Shown here piece after piece: positions 30,021-38,226 of a stretch of 43,585 nucleotides of DNA (position 1 is its first letter; every line of letters begins with the position of its first letter). Source of the DNA: Adlercreutzia sp. ZJ473 (GTDB taxonomy: Bacteria; Actinomycetota; Coriobacteriia; Coriobacteriales; Eggerthellaceae); contig NZ_JAAVTO010000017.1 in the NCBI RefSeq assembly GCF_013185065.1, positions 1 through 43,585 on the forward strand. Reading direction: 5' to 3'. Under the pieces are notes generated by a model. That model did no database searches, was not told the origin of the DNA, and saw only the letters and a program-made list of their open reading frames with translations. The translations under genes and the position numbers were made by a program.

Positions 30021-33000
30021 CTAGACGCGCACGCCTCGTCGTCGCTTCGCCGCCAACCCCGCGCCCGCGCACGTCATAAGCGCCGCGCCGACACCAAGAA
30101 AGGCGCCTACGCCCCCGCCACCAGTTTCGGGCAGCTCGAAGCCTCTCGTGTTCACGACCTTCAACAAGGGCACTGTCTTTTCGACGCCATTAGCTTCTTC
30201 GATGGTGGCCTTTCCATCTAAAACCTTTGCAAGTTTTTCGTTTGAGTCCTTAAAAGTTTCGCAGTCGACAATCTTACAGGTAGTACCCATGATCTCACCG
30301 TTACTACCAGTGCCATGCTTGAGCTCAATAGAAATTGGTTGGGTCAGCATTGTGTATCCAGCAGGTGCCTGTTTCTCAATCAGCCAATATTTTCCGGCAG
30401 GAAGCATATCGGTGGGAACCAAGTCTTTAAACTCGATTCGCCCAGTATTAGAGTCAGAAACCATATCTTCTATGTTCACCTTCACATACTTCTTAAGCTC
30501 AGACAGACCCGCGACTGAATCGCCCGTCTCGCCTTCCAAAGCTTCCCGATACAGATCAAACGCGGCACCCGGAAGCACGGAAGGTTTCTCCTTGCTGTCA
30601 TCCGTCTTCTCTAGCACGAAGTCACAACTTGTCGCCTGGATGACAGGGTTATCGTATTCAACCGTTGTCAAATCGACGTCATCACTCTTTTTGTATTTCA
30701 GCGTTGCTTTGGCGTTTGAATAGAAGCCGGACTGTTCAGAACTGGTATTGTTGTCACGATAATCTGTCCCTTTATCACCTTTCACTTCAGCACCGTTTTT
30801 GAGATACTTATCACCGCTGTCGGCAAACTCGATATACGCCTTATCGCTAGCCTTCACATTAAAGGAAAGCGTGTATGTGCAACTCGGATCCAATTGGTAT
30901 TCACTATTAAACGTAGCGGTTACTCTCTTTGTCCGGTTTCCCTTACTATCCGTTACGTCTTCGGCCTTGACGCTTTCTACAATAGGAACCCCTTTGCTCA
31001 ATTGGGCAGAATTGGTATATTCACCCTGCTCACTCACTTCGCAAGGCCAAAGGGTAATGGGTTCTTGATCCGCCTTGCTCATGGTCACCTTAATGTCTGG
31101 CTGATCCATGTAATAGTCCACATAAGTACTCAAGGTGTCCTCTATTATCAGATTGCTCACCTTGGAGCATTTGACAAACTTTCTCAGAGCACTTTCTAGC
31201 TCGCTTGCATTACTAGCGGGGAGATAGGCTCCGTGACCGTTTGTCGCCATATATTGCAATGTTGCAGGATCAAGGGACTCCAAACCCTGTAGTAATCCAC
31301 TGTCGGGAATAATGCCGATGGTATAAGCGTGAACGTCTTTAGTAGCATCATCTTTTAGAAACACATCTCTGATGTACTTTTGGGTATTTGTTTTACTAGG
31401 TTCTGTGACTTCTGAACTCGCGTATCCCCAACCGCCTCCTTGCCTAATTCCTTCATTATCGTAATAGATTGTCGGAACCCCATCGGAAAGGAAGATCATC
31501 ACTTTCTCGTTACTTGATGTGCTAGAGAACAAATCTTTTGCTTTCATCAGAGCGGCACAATAGTTGGTATAACCCGCTGGATAAAGGCCCTTTGCTTTCA
31601 CATTCACGAATCCAAGATCATCAGAGTTGCCCTTACCAGAGAACCATCCGTCTGGATCGCAGTTGGCACCAAGAGGCTCTACGTTATCTAGGTATTGGTA
31701 GTCATTCCCGCCCGTAGATCCAAAGAAGCCCACTACTGCAACCCTGTTCTCTTCATTCATCTTCAAAAAGTTATAGATGAGACCCCCTTCCTTGAGTTGA
31801 GGGTTTGCTTCGTAAGCTCCTTTATCAGAGGTCCCGTTTAGTATTTCTCGAACTACCTCATCGCGACATCGTATTTTCAGTCGCTTATTTTCTCGTAATA
31901 CTTCCAGCGGTTTACCCATACTATCCGATTCGTCCACCACAATTACGAGATCAACAGCGCTTTCTTTGCCTTTTACAGCCGCGTCAAGATAGAGACGGTA
32001 AAGGTCAGTTTTATCGATAGGATTCCCTTTGTCGTCTTTTGCGTCATCCAATTCGGTGTCGTTATTCCCCTTGCCATCTCGGAAAGCGTCAATGGTCTTA
32101 TGGTACGAAACTGCAGCGTCAGGATCAGGATCTAAACTTGGAGAATCACTGCCCGAATTAACCTGCACTACGGGGTGGGGATACGCCACGGTCTGTTCTT
32201 CTCCACCTTTCGTGTAGGTAAGCGTTGCCGTCTTGTTTGAATCGAAACCAGGCTGGCCAGAGCTGGTGACATTTCCTTCATAGTCTGTGTTACTGTCGCC
32301 AACGCTAGGATCCACATTCGGCTCTACAGATTCGTCGCCGTATTTATTCTCCGCTTTGGGGTGCGTTTCTGCATAGGCTTTATATGCGGCGTAGGCGTGT
32401 TGGGTTGTCTTCACGTTGAAAGACAGAGTGACAGTCGCTCCGGGCCGTGGCGCATACGCAGAGTCAAAGTTGGCCGTGACGGTTTTGCCTGAGATTACCA
32501 ACGGTTGCCTTGAGTCCAAAATACCGGCACCTTCTGGTGTAATTTGACCATCATCGTAAAGTGTCTTCTTGACGCCACCGGCTTCCGTCAAGGTAATTTT
32601 GAAATCAGGGGCTGTCGAATGAAACTCGACGTAGTCACTTAAAGTATCCGCAACTGTCAGATCAGAGTACACAGTGTCGAACATCACCTCGTTAAGATCT
32701 TTCTTCAAGTCCGCTGTGGTAGTAGTGTTGTAGGATTTCCCACCACCGGAGGTCGCCATTCCTTCCAAACGGCTAATTGCATTAGCGATTGCTTCATCTG
32801 AATCCTTTTTTGAACTATCGAGAATACCTATCGTATTAATGATGACATCAGGATGATGCTCTCTGAGTTTATCGAAATACTCATCGGTAATATTACTCGT
32901 ATTGAACGTATCATCGTATTGTCCATCACCACCCCGAAAATAGGCATCCTCCCATAAGTTTGTACCTTTCGTGATATTGCACGTAGGCTGGCCATCGGAT

Positions 33001-36000
33001 ATGAAGAGAACAACTTGCTTATGAGCGCTATCTGCACTGTCCAATAACTTATCTGCTTGCAAGAAACCTGCGCTGTAGTTTGTTGCATTTGCATATATTC
33101 CCTTTATGCCAACATATTGCGGCTCTTTCGTCCAAGGCACAAGGATTTCAGCATCATGCTGCCCGTTATCACCAACCACCGCATTTGCTGTCGGGGAGGT
33201 AATTGAGTTTTCGTCAAAACCGGCTTCCTCGTTATAGTTTTCACTGGTTACATTTTTGACATCACTATATGCAAAGGGCTTGCTTCCCTGAAAACCTATC
33301 ACTGCTACTCGGTTCTCGTTGTTCGCTTGCAAAAATTGATAAATCAAGCCGAACTGCTGGTTATCCGACCAGAGAGCCTCGTCGCTAGATAAATCCTGCT
33401 CATGGGAATCCCATGTATAATTGCGTTCTTCGGCATAAGCACCATTTAAGATAAGACGAACCGCTTCATCACGATAAATCATTTCGCCTTCGTAATTCTC
33501 CATGTCTTTCCCATCTGGTGAGCCATAGTTATAATGCATACTGCCTGACTGATCCACGACAATCAGAAGATCGACGGGCGTTGCTTCTGCGCTCAATTGC
33601 GCATCAAGATAGAGACGATAGAGATCTTTTTTCTGATTCTCGTTAGCTATGTTGTCCAAATTTGTATCGGGGTTGTCCACACCATCGCGGAATGCATCAA
33701 TGGTCTTAAGCGCAGTTATCGACGGCTCACTGCCAGAAACATCGCGTGCATTAATCTGCGTTCGGTTCGCATCGCCCGCATTCAAGACTTGCGGCTTCAT
33801 GAACACTTCGGAGAAGCTATCCAAAGTAAAGCTAACGTCTTGTCCATTGTCGTTGTTGGTAGTTTCTGCCTGCACCGTTTCCAGCTCGTCGCCAAAATGG
33901 ACGATTTCATAGGTTATATCCTGCTGCTGACCATCGCAGCTGATGGTCACCTTAACCGGCGCAGCGGGTTCCACTTCCTTATCGCCCACATAGAAGCCCA
34001 CGTCAAACAGACGAATTCCATCAGCGGGGCCAGCTTCCCAACCGTATTGCGCGGCCGCCTCGGCGTAGCGATCCTGATAGTGCTGGGAATCTTTTGCGTA
34101 TTCAGTAGCCCGCAGCTCGGCGTTTTCGGGAAGCTGCGCCTCGGGGCCGTAGACCGCCTTCACGGTGTAGCCTTCACCCTCGAAGGTTTGGGTGATTTGG
34201 TTATCGTTCTGGCCTTGAGTTTCGCCTGCAGCCATTCGGGCTTCTACTATCTTTTGCAGGGCTTCCGCGTTTTCTGGGACTTCTGCATAACCCAGGATGC
34301 TCGCATCGGCGCGCTCGTATTCGATGCTTTGCACCTTGTCGGCGTGGCTTTCCGCATCTTCCACATCGCCCTGGATCACGCGGATGCGATCGGGGTTGTT
34401 CTGGTCGGCGGGCAGCAGTTCTTCCACAATGCCCACGTGGTCGGCCAAGGCCGTAACTTCCGCATAGGCGGCCGCCACCTTATCCGCATCCTCTTCCTTG
34501 GCGAAGAACACCACGTCGCCCGGTTTGGGCGTGTATTCGCTCTCTACGGGATGATACAGCCCATACTCTTCGCTCTGCAGCGCCTCCAGCCATTCGGAGC
34601 ACGTCAACTCGACCGGATACTCATCCGCGCCGGCATAGTGCAGGCAGAAGGCCACGAACGGCACGCTCCAGTCTGCATAGGGGTCCCCAGCCCACTCGCC
34701 ATAGCGGGTGTAGCCCTTGGTGACGCCGCTCTCGTCCGCAACGCAGTTTTGCTGGCTCTCGGCGTAGTCGACCTGCGACTGCGCGACGGCCACCACGTCA
34801 TTCGGCCAGCTGTTCGTCAGCTCGCTCGGCAGGGTCTTCTTCCAGTCCTCCTCCGTCTCGACGTCGGCATTGGCGTCGGCGACGGCATCGGGCTGGCTGG
34901 AGCCCTCGGAGCTCGCGGCATCAGCGCTGGGAGCGGAATCGGGGTCGGGAGCGTCAGCCTGGACCGCGGGCTGACTTTCAGCTTCGCTTGCAGCCAGGCG
35001 GGCGGCGTCCATGAGGTCCTGCAGCGCCTGCTTGCTCTCCGGGACTTCCGCATAGCCCAGGATGTGCTTGTCGGCGCGATCGTAGTTAGCGCGCTGCACC
35101 TTGTCAGCGTGCTTCGTCTTGTCTTCGAGGTCGCCTTGTATCACGCGGATGCGCGCGGGGTTGCCCTTGTCGTCGGCGGGCAGCACTTCTTCCACGATGC
35201 CCACGCTGCTGGCCAGGGCCGATACGCCGGCATAGGCGTCCTCGGCCTGCGCTTGCGCCTGCGCCGCTTGCGTCGCTTGCTCGTCCTGCGCGGCGGCTTC
35301 CGCGCCTTGCGACGCCTCCGCATCCTGCGCCGCCGCAGCGTCGGCCTGCGCCTGCGCCTGTGCCTGCACTTGCGCCAGAGCCTCGGCGGCCTGCGTGCGC
35401 GCAGTCGCCACCTTTTCCGCATCCTTGTCCGAACCCAGAAACACCAGGTCGCCTGGCTTCGGCTCATATCCGCCCTCCACAGGATGGTACAGCCCGTACT
35501 CATTCCCTTGGAGCTTCTTCGCCCATTCGGGGCACGTCATCTCAACCGGGTAGCCGTCCGCCTTGGCATAGTGCAGGCAGAAGGCCGCGAACGGCGCGCT
35601 CCAGTCAGCGTAGGGGGTGTCGGCCCACGCGCCGTAGCGGGTGTAGCCCTGCGGGTCGCCGTTCGCGCCCGCGACGCGGTTGAGCTGGCTCTCGGTGTAG
35701 TCGAGCTGAGACTGCGCGACGGCCACCACGTCCTTCGACCAGTCGCCGGTCAGGTTGCTGGGCAGGGTTGCCTCCCAGTCTTTCGCCGTCTCGACGTCGG
35801 CGTCGGCGTTGTCATAGCAGCTTTGGCTGTGAGTGTGCTCGGGGGTGGTGCAGGTGAGGGTCTTCTCGTAGCACGCGTCGGTATGGGTGTGGCCTGGGGT
35901 TTCGGGCTTTTCGCAGACGAGGGTCTGCGTGGACTGGGCAGGCTGGGTCGACTGGGCGGCGGGCTGGGCCGACGCTCCCTGCGCAGCTCCAGAGGCAGCC

Positions 36001-36434
36001 GCAGACGACTTCGCCTGCTCGGCTGCTTGCGCTGACGCCTGGGCCTGGGGCTTTTCGGATTGAGGCTTCTCGCCCTGCGCAGCCGCAGAGGCTTTGTCCT
36101 TGGACGCTGCCGAAGACGCCTGCGCGGCGCTCGAGGCCGCTGCGTCTTTGGCCGCCGGCGCGGGCGTCGACGACACCGCGTAGCAGCCGTTCGCTATCGA
36201 GTGCGTGTGAGCTTCCAGCTCTTCCTGCCCGCACTTCAGCGTCTTCTCGTAGCAGGCGTCGGCGTGGGCGTGATCGACGAACCCGCAAGTGGGGTCCCCC
36301 GTCATGGCAATGCCCGTGTTCTTCAGCGCCCAGAACACGCCCAAGACGACAAAGACCGCAGCGAACACCGCCACGGTAAGCGCGATTCTCTGCAGTTTTC
36401 TATTCTCGCGAGCAGCCTCCAGATAAGCCCGCAT
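30021..36434 (-). CDS. Giant multidomain LPETG adhesin (likely pilus tip)
   Basis: About 2137 residues. In order: a membrane/signal helix (~15-40); Cys/His repeats of the pattern HxHxxxCYEKTLxC (~45-85 and ~175-205); an Ala/Lys/Gln linker; two CHAP-like modules (~215-330 and ~528-645, each with YADWS[AV]PF.AFCLHY); two vWA domains with MIDAS motifs VDQSGSM (~960) and VDESDSM (~1500), each followed by a CnaA-like domain; a CnaB domain with E-box WLIEKQAPAGYTM (~1936-2030); and LPETGGGG with helix and KRRRG tail. Tip pilins of Spa/Rrg type share the vWA-Cna-LPXTG plan. In both CHAP-like modules the catalytic Cys position (W-C-A in active ones) is Ser. Start ATG 36434 behind AAGGTGG; GTG 36470 lacks one. 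Confidence 0.85.
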   Translation of the reverse strand: MRAYLEAARENRKLQRIALTVAVFAAVFVVLGVFWALKNTGIAMTGDPTCGFVDHAHADACYEKTLKCGQEELEAHTHSIANGCYAVSSTPAPAAKDAAASSAAQASSAASKDKASAAAQGEKPQSEKPQAQASAQAAEQAKSSAAASGAAQGASAQPAAQSTQPAQSTQTLVCEKPETPGHTHTDACYEKTLTCTTPEHTHSQSCYDNADADVETAKDWEATLPSNLTGDWSKDVVAVAQSQLDYTESQLNRVAGANGDPQGYTRYGAWADTPYADWSAPFAAFCLHYAKADGYPVEMTCPEWAKKLQGNEYGLYHPVEGGYEPKPGDLVFLGSDKDAEKVATARTQAAEALAQVQAQAQAQADAAAAQDAEASQGAEAAAQDEQATQAAQAQAQAEDAYAGVSALASSVGIVEEVLPADDKGNPARIRVIQGDLEDKTKHADKVQRANYDRADKHILGYAEVPESKQALQDLMDAARLAASEAESQPAVQADAPDPDSAPSADAASSEGSSQPDAVADANADVETEEDWKKTLPSELTNSWPNDVVAVAQSQVDYAESQQNCVADESGVTKGYTRYGEWAGDPYADWSVPFVAFCLHYAGADEYPVELTCSEWLEALQSEEYGLYHPVESEYTPKPGDVVFFAKEEDADKVAAAYAEVTALADHVGIVEELLPADQNNPDRIRVIQGDVEDAESHADKVQSIEYERADASILGYAEVPENAEALQKIVEARMAAGETQGQNDNQITQTFEGEGYTVKAVYGPEAQLPENAELRATEYAKDSQHYQDRYAEAAAQYGWEAGPADGIRLFDVGFYVGDKEVEPAAPVKVTISCDGQQQDITYEIVHFGDELETVQAETTNNDNGQDVSFTLDSFSEVFMKPQVLNAGDANRTQINARDVSGSEPSITALKTIDAFRDGVDNPDTNLDNIANENQKKDLYRLYLDAQLSAEATPVDLLIVVDQSGSMHYNYGSPDGKDMENYEGEMIYRDEAVRLILNGAYAEERNYTWDSHEQDLSSDEALWSDNQQFGLIYQFLQANNENRVAVIGFQGSKPFAYSDVKNVTSENYNEEAGFDENSITSPTANAVVGDNGQHDAEILVPWTKEPQYVGIKGIYANATNYSAGFLQADKLLDSADSAHKQVVLFISDGQPTCNITKGTNLWEDAYFRGGDGQYDDTFNTSNITDEYFDKLREHHPDVIINTIGILDSSKKDSDEAIANAISRLEGMATSGGGKSYNTTTTADLKKDLNEVMFDTVYSDLTVADTLSDYVEFHSTAPDFKITLTEAGGVKKTLYDDGQITPEGAGILDSRQPLVISGKTVTANFDSAYAPRPGATVTLSFNVKTTQHAYAAYKAYAETHPKAENKYGDESVEPNVDPSVGDSNTDYEGNVTSSGQPGFDSNKTATLTYTKGGEEQTVAYPHPVVQVNSGSDSPSLDPDPDAAVSYHKTIDAFRDGKGNNDTELDDAKDDKGNPIDKTDLYRLYLDAAVKGKESAVDLVIVVDESDSMGKPLEVLRENKRLKIRCRDEVVREILNGTSDKGAYEANPQLKEGGLIYNFLKMNEENRVAVVGFFGSTGGNDYQYLDNVEPLGANCDPDGWFSGKGNSDDLGFVNVKAKGLYPAGYTNYCAALMKAKDLFSSTSSNEKVMIFLSDGVPTIYYDNEGIRQGGGWGYASSEVTEPSKTNTQKYIRDVFLKDDATKDVHAYTIGIIPDSGLLQGLESLDPATLQYMATNGHGAYLPASNASELESALRKFVKCSKVSNLIIEDTLSTYVDYYMDQPDIKVTMSKADQEPITLWPCEVSEQGEYTNSAQLSKGVPIVESVKAEDVTDSKGNRTKRVTATFNSEYQLDPSCTYTLSFNVKASDKAYIEFADSGDKYLKNGAEVKGDKGTDYRDNNTSSEQSGFYSNAKATLKYKKSDDVDLTTVEYDNPVIQATSCDFVLEKTDDSKEKPSVLPGAAFDLYREALEGETGDSVAGLSELKKYVKVNIEDMVSDSNTGRIEFKDLVPTDMLPAGKYWLIEKQAPAGYTMLTQPISIELKHGTGSNGEIMGTTCKIVDCETFKDSNEKLAKVLDGKATIEEANGVEKTVPLLKVVNTRGFELPETGGGGVGAFLGVGAALMTCAGAGLAAKRRRGVRV

Positions 36435-36581
36435 AGTACCCAACCACCTTCGTACTCCGTGCCAGCGCACCTGCGACCAAGGAGTACAGATGCACTTGCG
36501 CGCTGTCTCGCATGCGCAACGCGGCTCGGTTCGCCGCGAAACGCTGCTTGACCAGCATGTCCAGTGTTATCAGCACAGATG

Positions 36582-36610
36582 ATTGTAAATTAGACGTTAC
36601 TCCAAGTCCA
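36582..36610 (-). promoter_or_regulatory. Probable promoter of the fibre operon
   Basis: TGGACT (36610-36605, minus strand), 17-bp spacer, TACAAT (36587-36582), about 145 bp before the adhesin start. Upstream lie two G-rich tandem motifs (GGGGGAGGGGTGACAAAATA and GGGGGAGGGGGTACAATTAC, 36621-36671), one being the 21-bp repeat. Confidence 0.5.
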
Positions 36611-36653
36611 CATGTGGGGAGTAATTGTACCCCCTCCCCCATTATGGGGATTA

Positions 36654-36674
36654 TTTTGTCACCCCTCCCCCAAG
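36654..36674. repeat. 21-bp direct repeat, proximal copy
   Basis: Identical to 19762-19782, upstream of the fibre operon promoter. A degenerate third version sits immediately next to it (36621-36645). Confidence 0.85.
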
Positions 36675-36751
36675 AGGAGGAGCGGAGACCCGGATTGAAG
36701 ACGCGGCTGAGGGCGTGAGGGACGGAGGATGCGGGCGGATGGGAGGCAGGG

Positions 36752-36884
36752 ACTAGATCCTTCGACTCCGTGCCCTGCGGGTGCTCCGCTTAGGATGACA
36801 TGAGGGAGATTGCTCGCCGGGGTGGCAGAGAGACTTGCTTGCCTGGGACGACATAGGGGTCGTTCGCTCAGCATGACATAGGGG
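36752..36884. repeat. Half copy and fragments of the interspersed repeat
   Basis: CTAGATCCTTCGACTCC … GCTTAGGATGACATGAGG (36752-36805) matches the right half of the element at 15273-15398. Two more ACATAGGG-ended fragments (about 36844-36859 and 36866-36884) follow. Confidence 0.7.
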
Positions 36885-36932
36885 GGTCTGACCGTATTCC
36901 CGCCGCGTTTTGCGCGTGCTAGAATCGCTCGT

Positions 36933-37174
36933 GTACCAGCAAAGTCCGCGCGGGCGGCGCTTCCGAGAAAGGAGCGTTGCCATGGTGAAAATTCTTCATG
37001 CCGCTGCTGCGGTCGCCACAATAGCGAACTTCCTCTTGGAAGCTCGGCAAGAAGTTAGAGCCACGCGAACGGATGGCGAGGGAAGAATGTGTGGGGCCAG
37101 GGCTAACCGACCCCGCCATTTCAACAGAACCTGCGCCGCCCGGCCCCTTTAGACATGACGGGCTTTGCTGGTAC
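36933..37174. repeat. Pair of 15-bp inverted repeats flanking a tiny ORF
   Basis: GTACCAGCAAAGTCC (36933-36947) and GGGCTTTGCTGGTAC (37160-37174) match in inverse orientation at 14 of 15 positions. The 240-bp unit they enclose contains the possible small gene at 36982-37152. I see no target duplication. Confidence 0.6.
36982..37152 (+). CDS. Possible 56-residue protein, function unknown
   Basis: ATG at 36982 is preceded by AAAGGAG at seven bases and by an extended -10 (TGCTAGAAT, 36917-36925). The peptide starts MVKILHAAAAVATIANFLLE, a possible hydrophobic helix, and becomes basic with two cysteines. I do not recognise it; the second half looks compositional. The start signals are the main support. 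Confidence 0.4.
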   Translation: MVKILHAAAAVATIANFLLEARQEVRATRTDGEGRMCGARANRPRHFNRTCAARPL

Positions 37175-37453
37175 GCCTCTATTATAGCAGCGCTGAGCCT
37201 CCGTGGGAATGCGTCGCGGCCCTGTCTTTTCGCGTGTTGCCTTCGACTGCGAGAGCGAGGTGAGCAAAACTAGAGCCAATCCCAGCAGGATCGGCCCTTA
37301 CAAAACCTCTTCGGTTTTTCACGTGCAATTATGCTCGCAAGCTCAGCTCATCTTGCCAACGACATTCGCCAGAAACGGCAGGTCTTTCGCATAGTTTTTG
37401 TTTACATGTTTACATTTCTGATATACACTGCTGGCAGGCGGAAAGGAGGGCGC
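37153..37453. other. Intergenic region before the RHH/PIN pair
   Basis: It holds the right end of the 15-bp inverted repeat, a weak AAAACC/GGTTTT hairpin with T-run at 37302-37319, and the TA promoter at 37395-37426. No gene seen. Confidence 0.5.
37398..37426 (+). promoter_or_regulatory. Promoter and possible operator of the RHH/PIN pair
   Basis: TTGTTT (37398-37403) about 18 bp before TATACA (37422-37427), with a direct repeat TTTACATG-TTTACATT (37401-37416) inside the spacer. This AT-rich island in GC-rich DNA is where a ribbon-helix-helix antitoxin would be expected to bind. Confidence 0.5.
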
Positions 37454-37735
37454 ATGGCGAGCAGGACGTTCTCAAGTCGCGTCGAGGAGGACAAGCTGCG
37501 CTTTGCCGACTCCGTCGCGCGGCGCGAGCACGGCATGTCCTTCGGGCAATACTGCGGGACGCTGGTGGTGGACTACATCTGCGAGACGGGCGAGCTGCCG
37601 CCCACGCCGCGGGCGCCGAAGCCCCGGCGGGGGATCGAGACCATGAAGGCGCTCACCGCCAAGCACGGCGAGAGCGAGGTGAGCCGCATGAGCGATGCCC
37701 AGATCAAGGAGCTGCTGGCGGCGCGCTATGAGTGA
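37454..37735 (+). CDS. RHH-type antitoxin
   Basis: 93 residues. The start MASRTFSSRVEEDKLRFADS has the beta-strand plus helix of a ribbon-helix-helix domain, followed by SFGQYCGTLVVDYICETGEL and a Pro-rich linker, then a helix (VSRMSDAQIKELLAARYE) that would wrap the toxin. AAAGGAGGG precedes ATG 37454; the longer open frame to 37331 has no start support. It overlaps the PIN gene by eight bases. RelB/VapB labels are possible, but I would only call it RHH-like. Confidence 0.78.
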   Translation: MASRTFSSRVEEDKLRFADSVARREHGMSFGQYCGTLVVDYICETGELPPTPRAPKPRRGIETMKALTAKHGESEVSRMSDAQIKELLAARYE

Positions 37736-38144
37736 CAAGCTCCTCATGGACACGAACGTCATGCTCGACCTGGCCATGGCGCGCCATCCCAACTTCGACG
37801 CAGCCGTCGCCATCGCCGAGGCCGTCGCCGACTGCGAGGTGTCCGCCTGCGTGTGCGCCACCTCGCTCAAGGACCTCTACTACGTCCTCACGAAGCACAT
37901 GGGGGAGGCCGACGCGCGCCTCTACGTCCAAGCCGTCATGGAGGACTTCGAGGTGTGCCCCGTTGACCTTGTGACATGTCAGACCGCCATAGCCTCGAAC
38001 GAGCCCGACTTCGAGGACGGCATCGTGCGCGCCTGCGCCGAGGCCGCCCAAGTCGACTTCATCATCTCGCGCGACGAGAAGGCGTTCGCCCGCTCCCGCA
38101 TCAAGCGCCTCAGCGCCCAGGAGTACGTGGAGCATTTCCTCTAG
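37728..38144 (+). CDS. PIN-domain toxin (VapC-like ribonuclease)
   Basis: 138 residues. PIN domains are Mg2+-dependent RNases; VapC toxins cut tRNA or rRNA. The first acidic residue is in LMDTNVMLDLA (Asp ~7), the middle acid in CATSLKDLYYVL region, and the last in EPDFEDGIVRACAEAAQVDF followed by ISRDEKAF. ATG 37728 overlaps the antitoxin stop. This is a normal type II pair by gene order and overlap. A GC-rich, native-like composition suggests it is not a very recent arrival. Confidence 0.85.
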   Translation: MSDKLLMDTNVMLDLAMARHPNFDAAVAIAEAVADCEVSACVCATSLKDLYYVLTKHMGEADARLYVQAVMEDFEVCPVDLVTCQTAIASNEPDFEDGIVRACAEAAQVDFIISRDEKAFARSRIKRLSAQEYVEHFL

Positions 38145-38226
38145 GCTGGCAGCCTGTTTGCATCCTCCGCAATCTGGCGAGCAGCTTTCAGCTGCGCGAT
38201 TATGACGTTGGCGGCACGCCCGCTCG

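Noticed and set aside
33597-36035. 812-codon plus-strand frame opposite the giant adhesin
   Set aside because: Antisense of the vWA/CHAP gene; no ribosome site or domain; the minus-strand product has clear motifs and a sorting signal.
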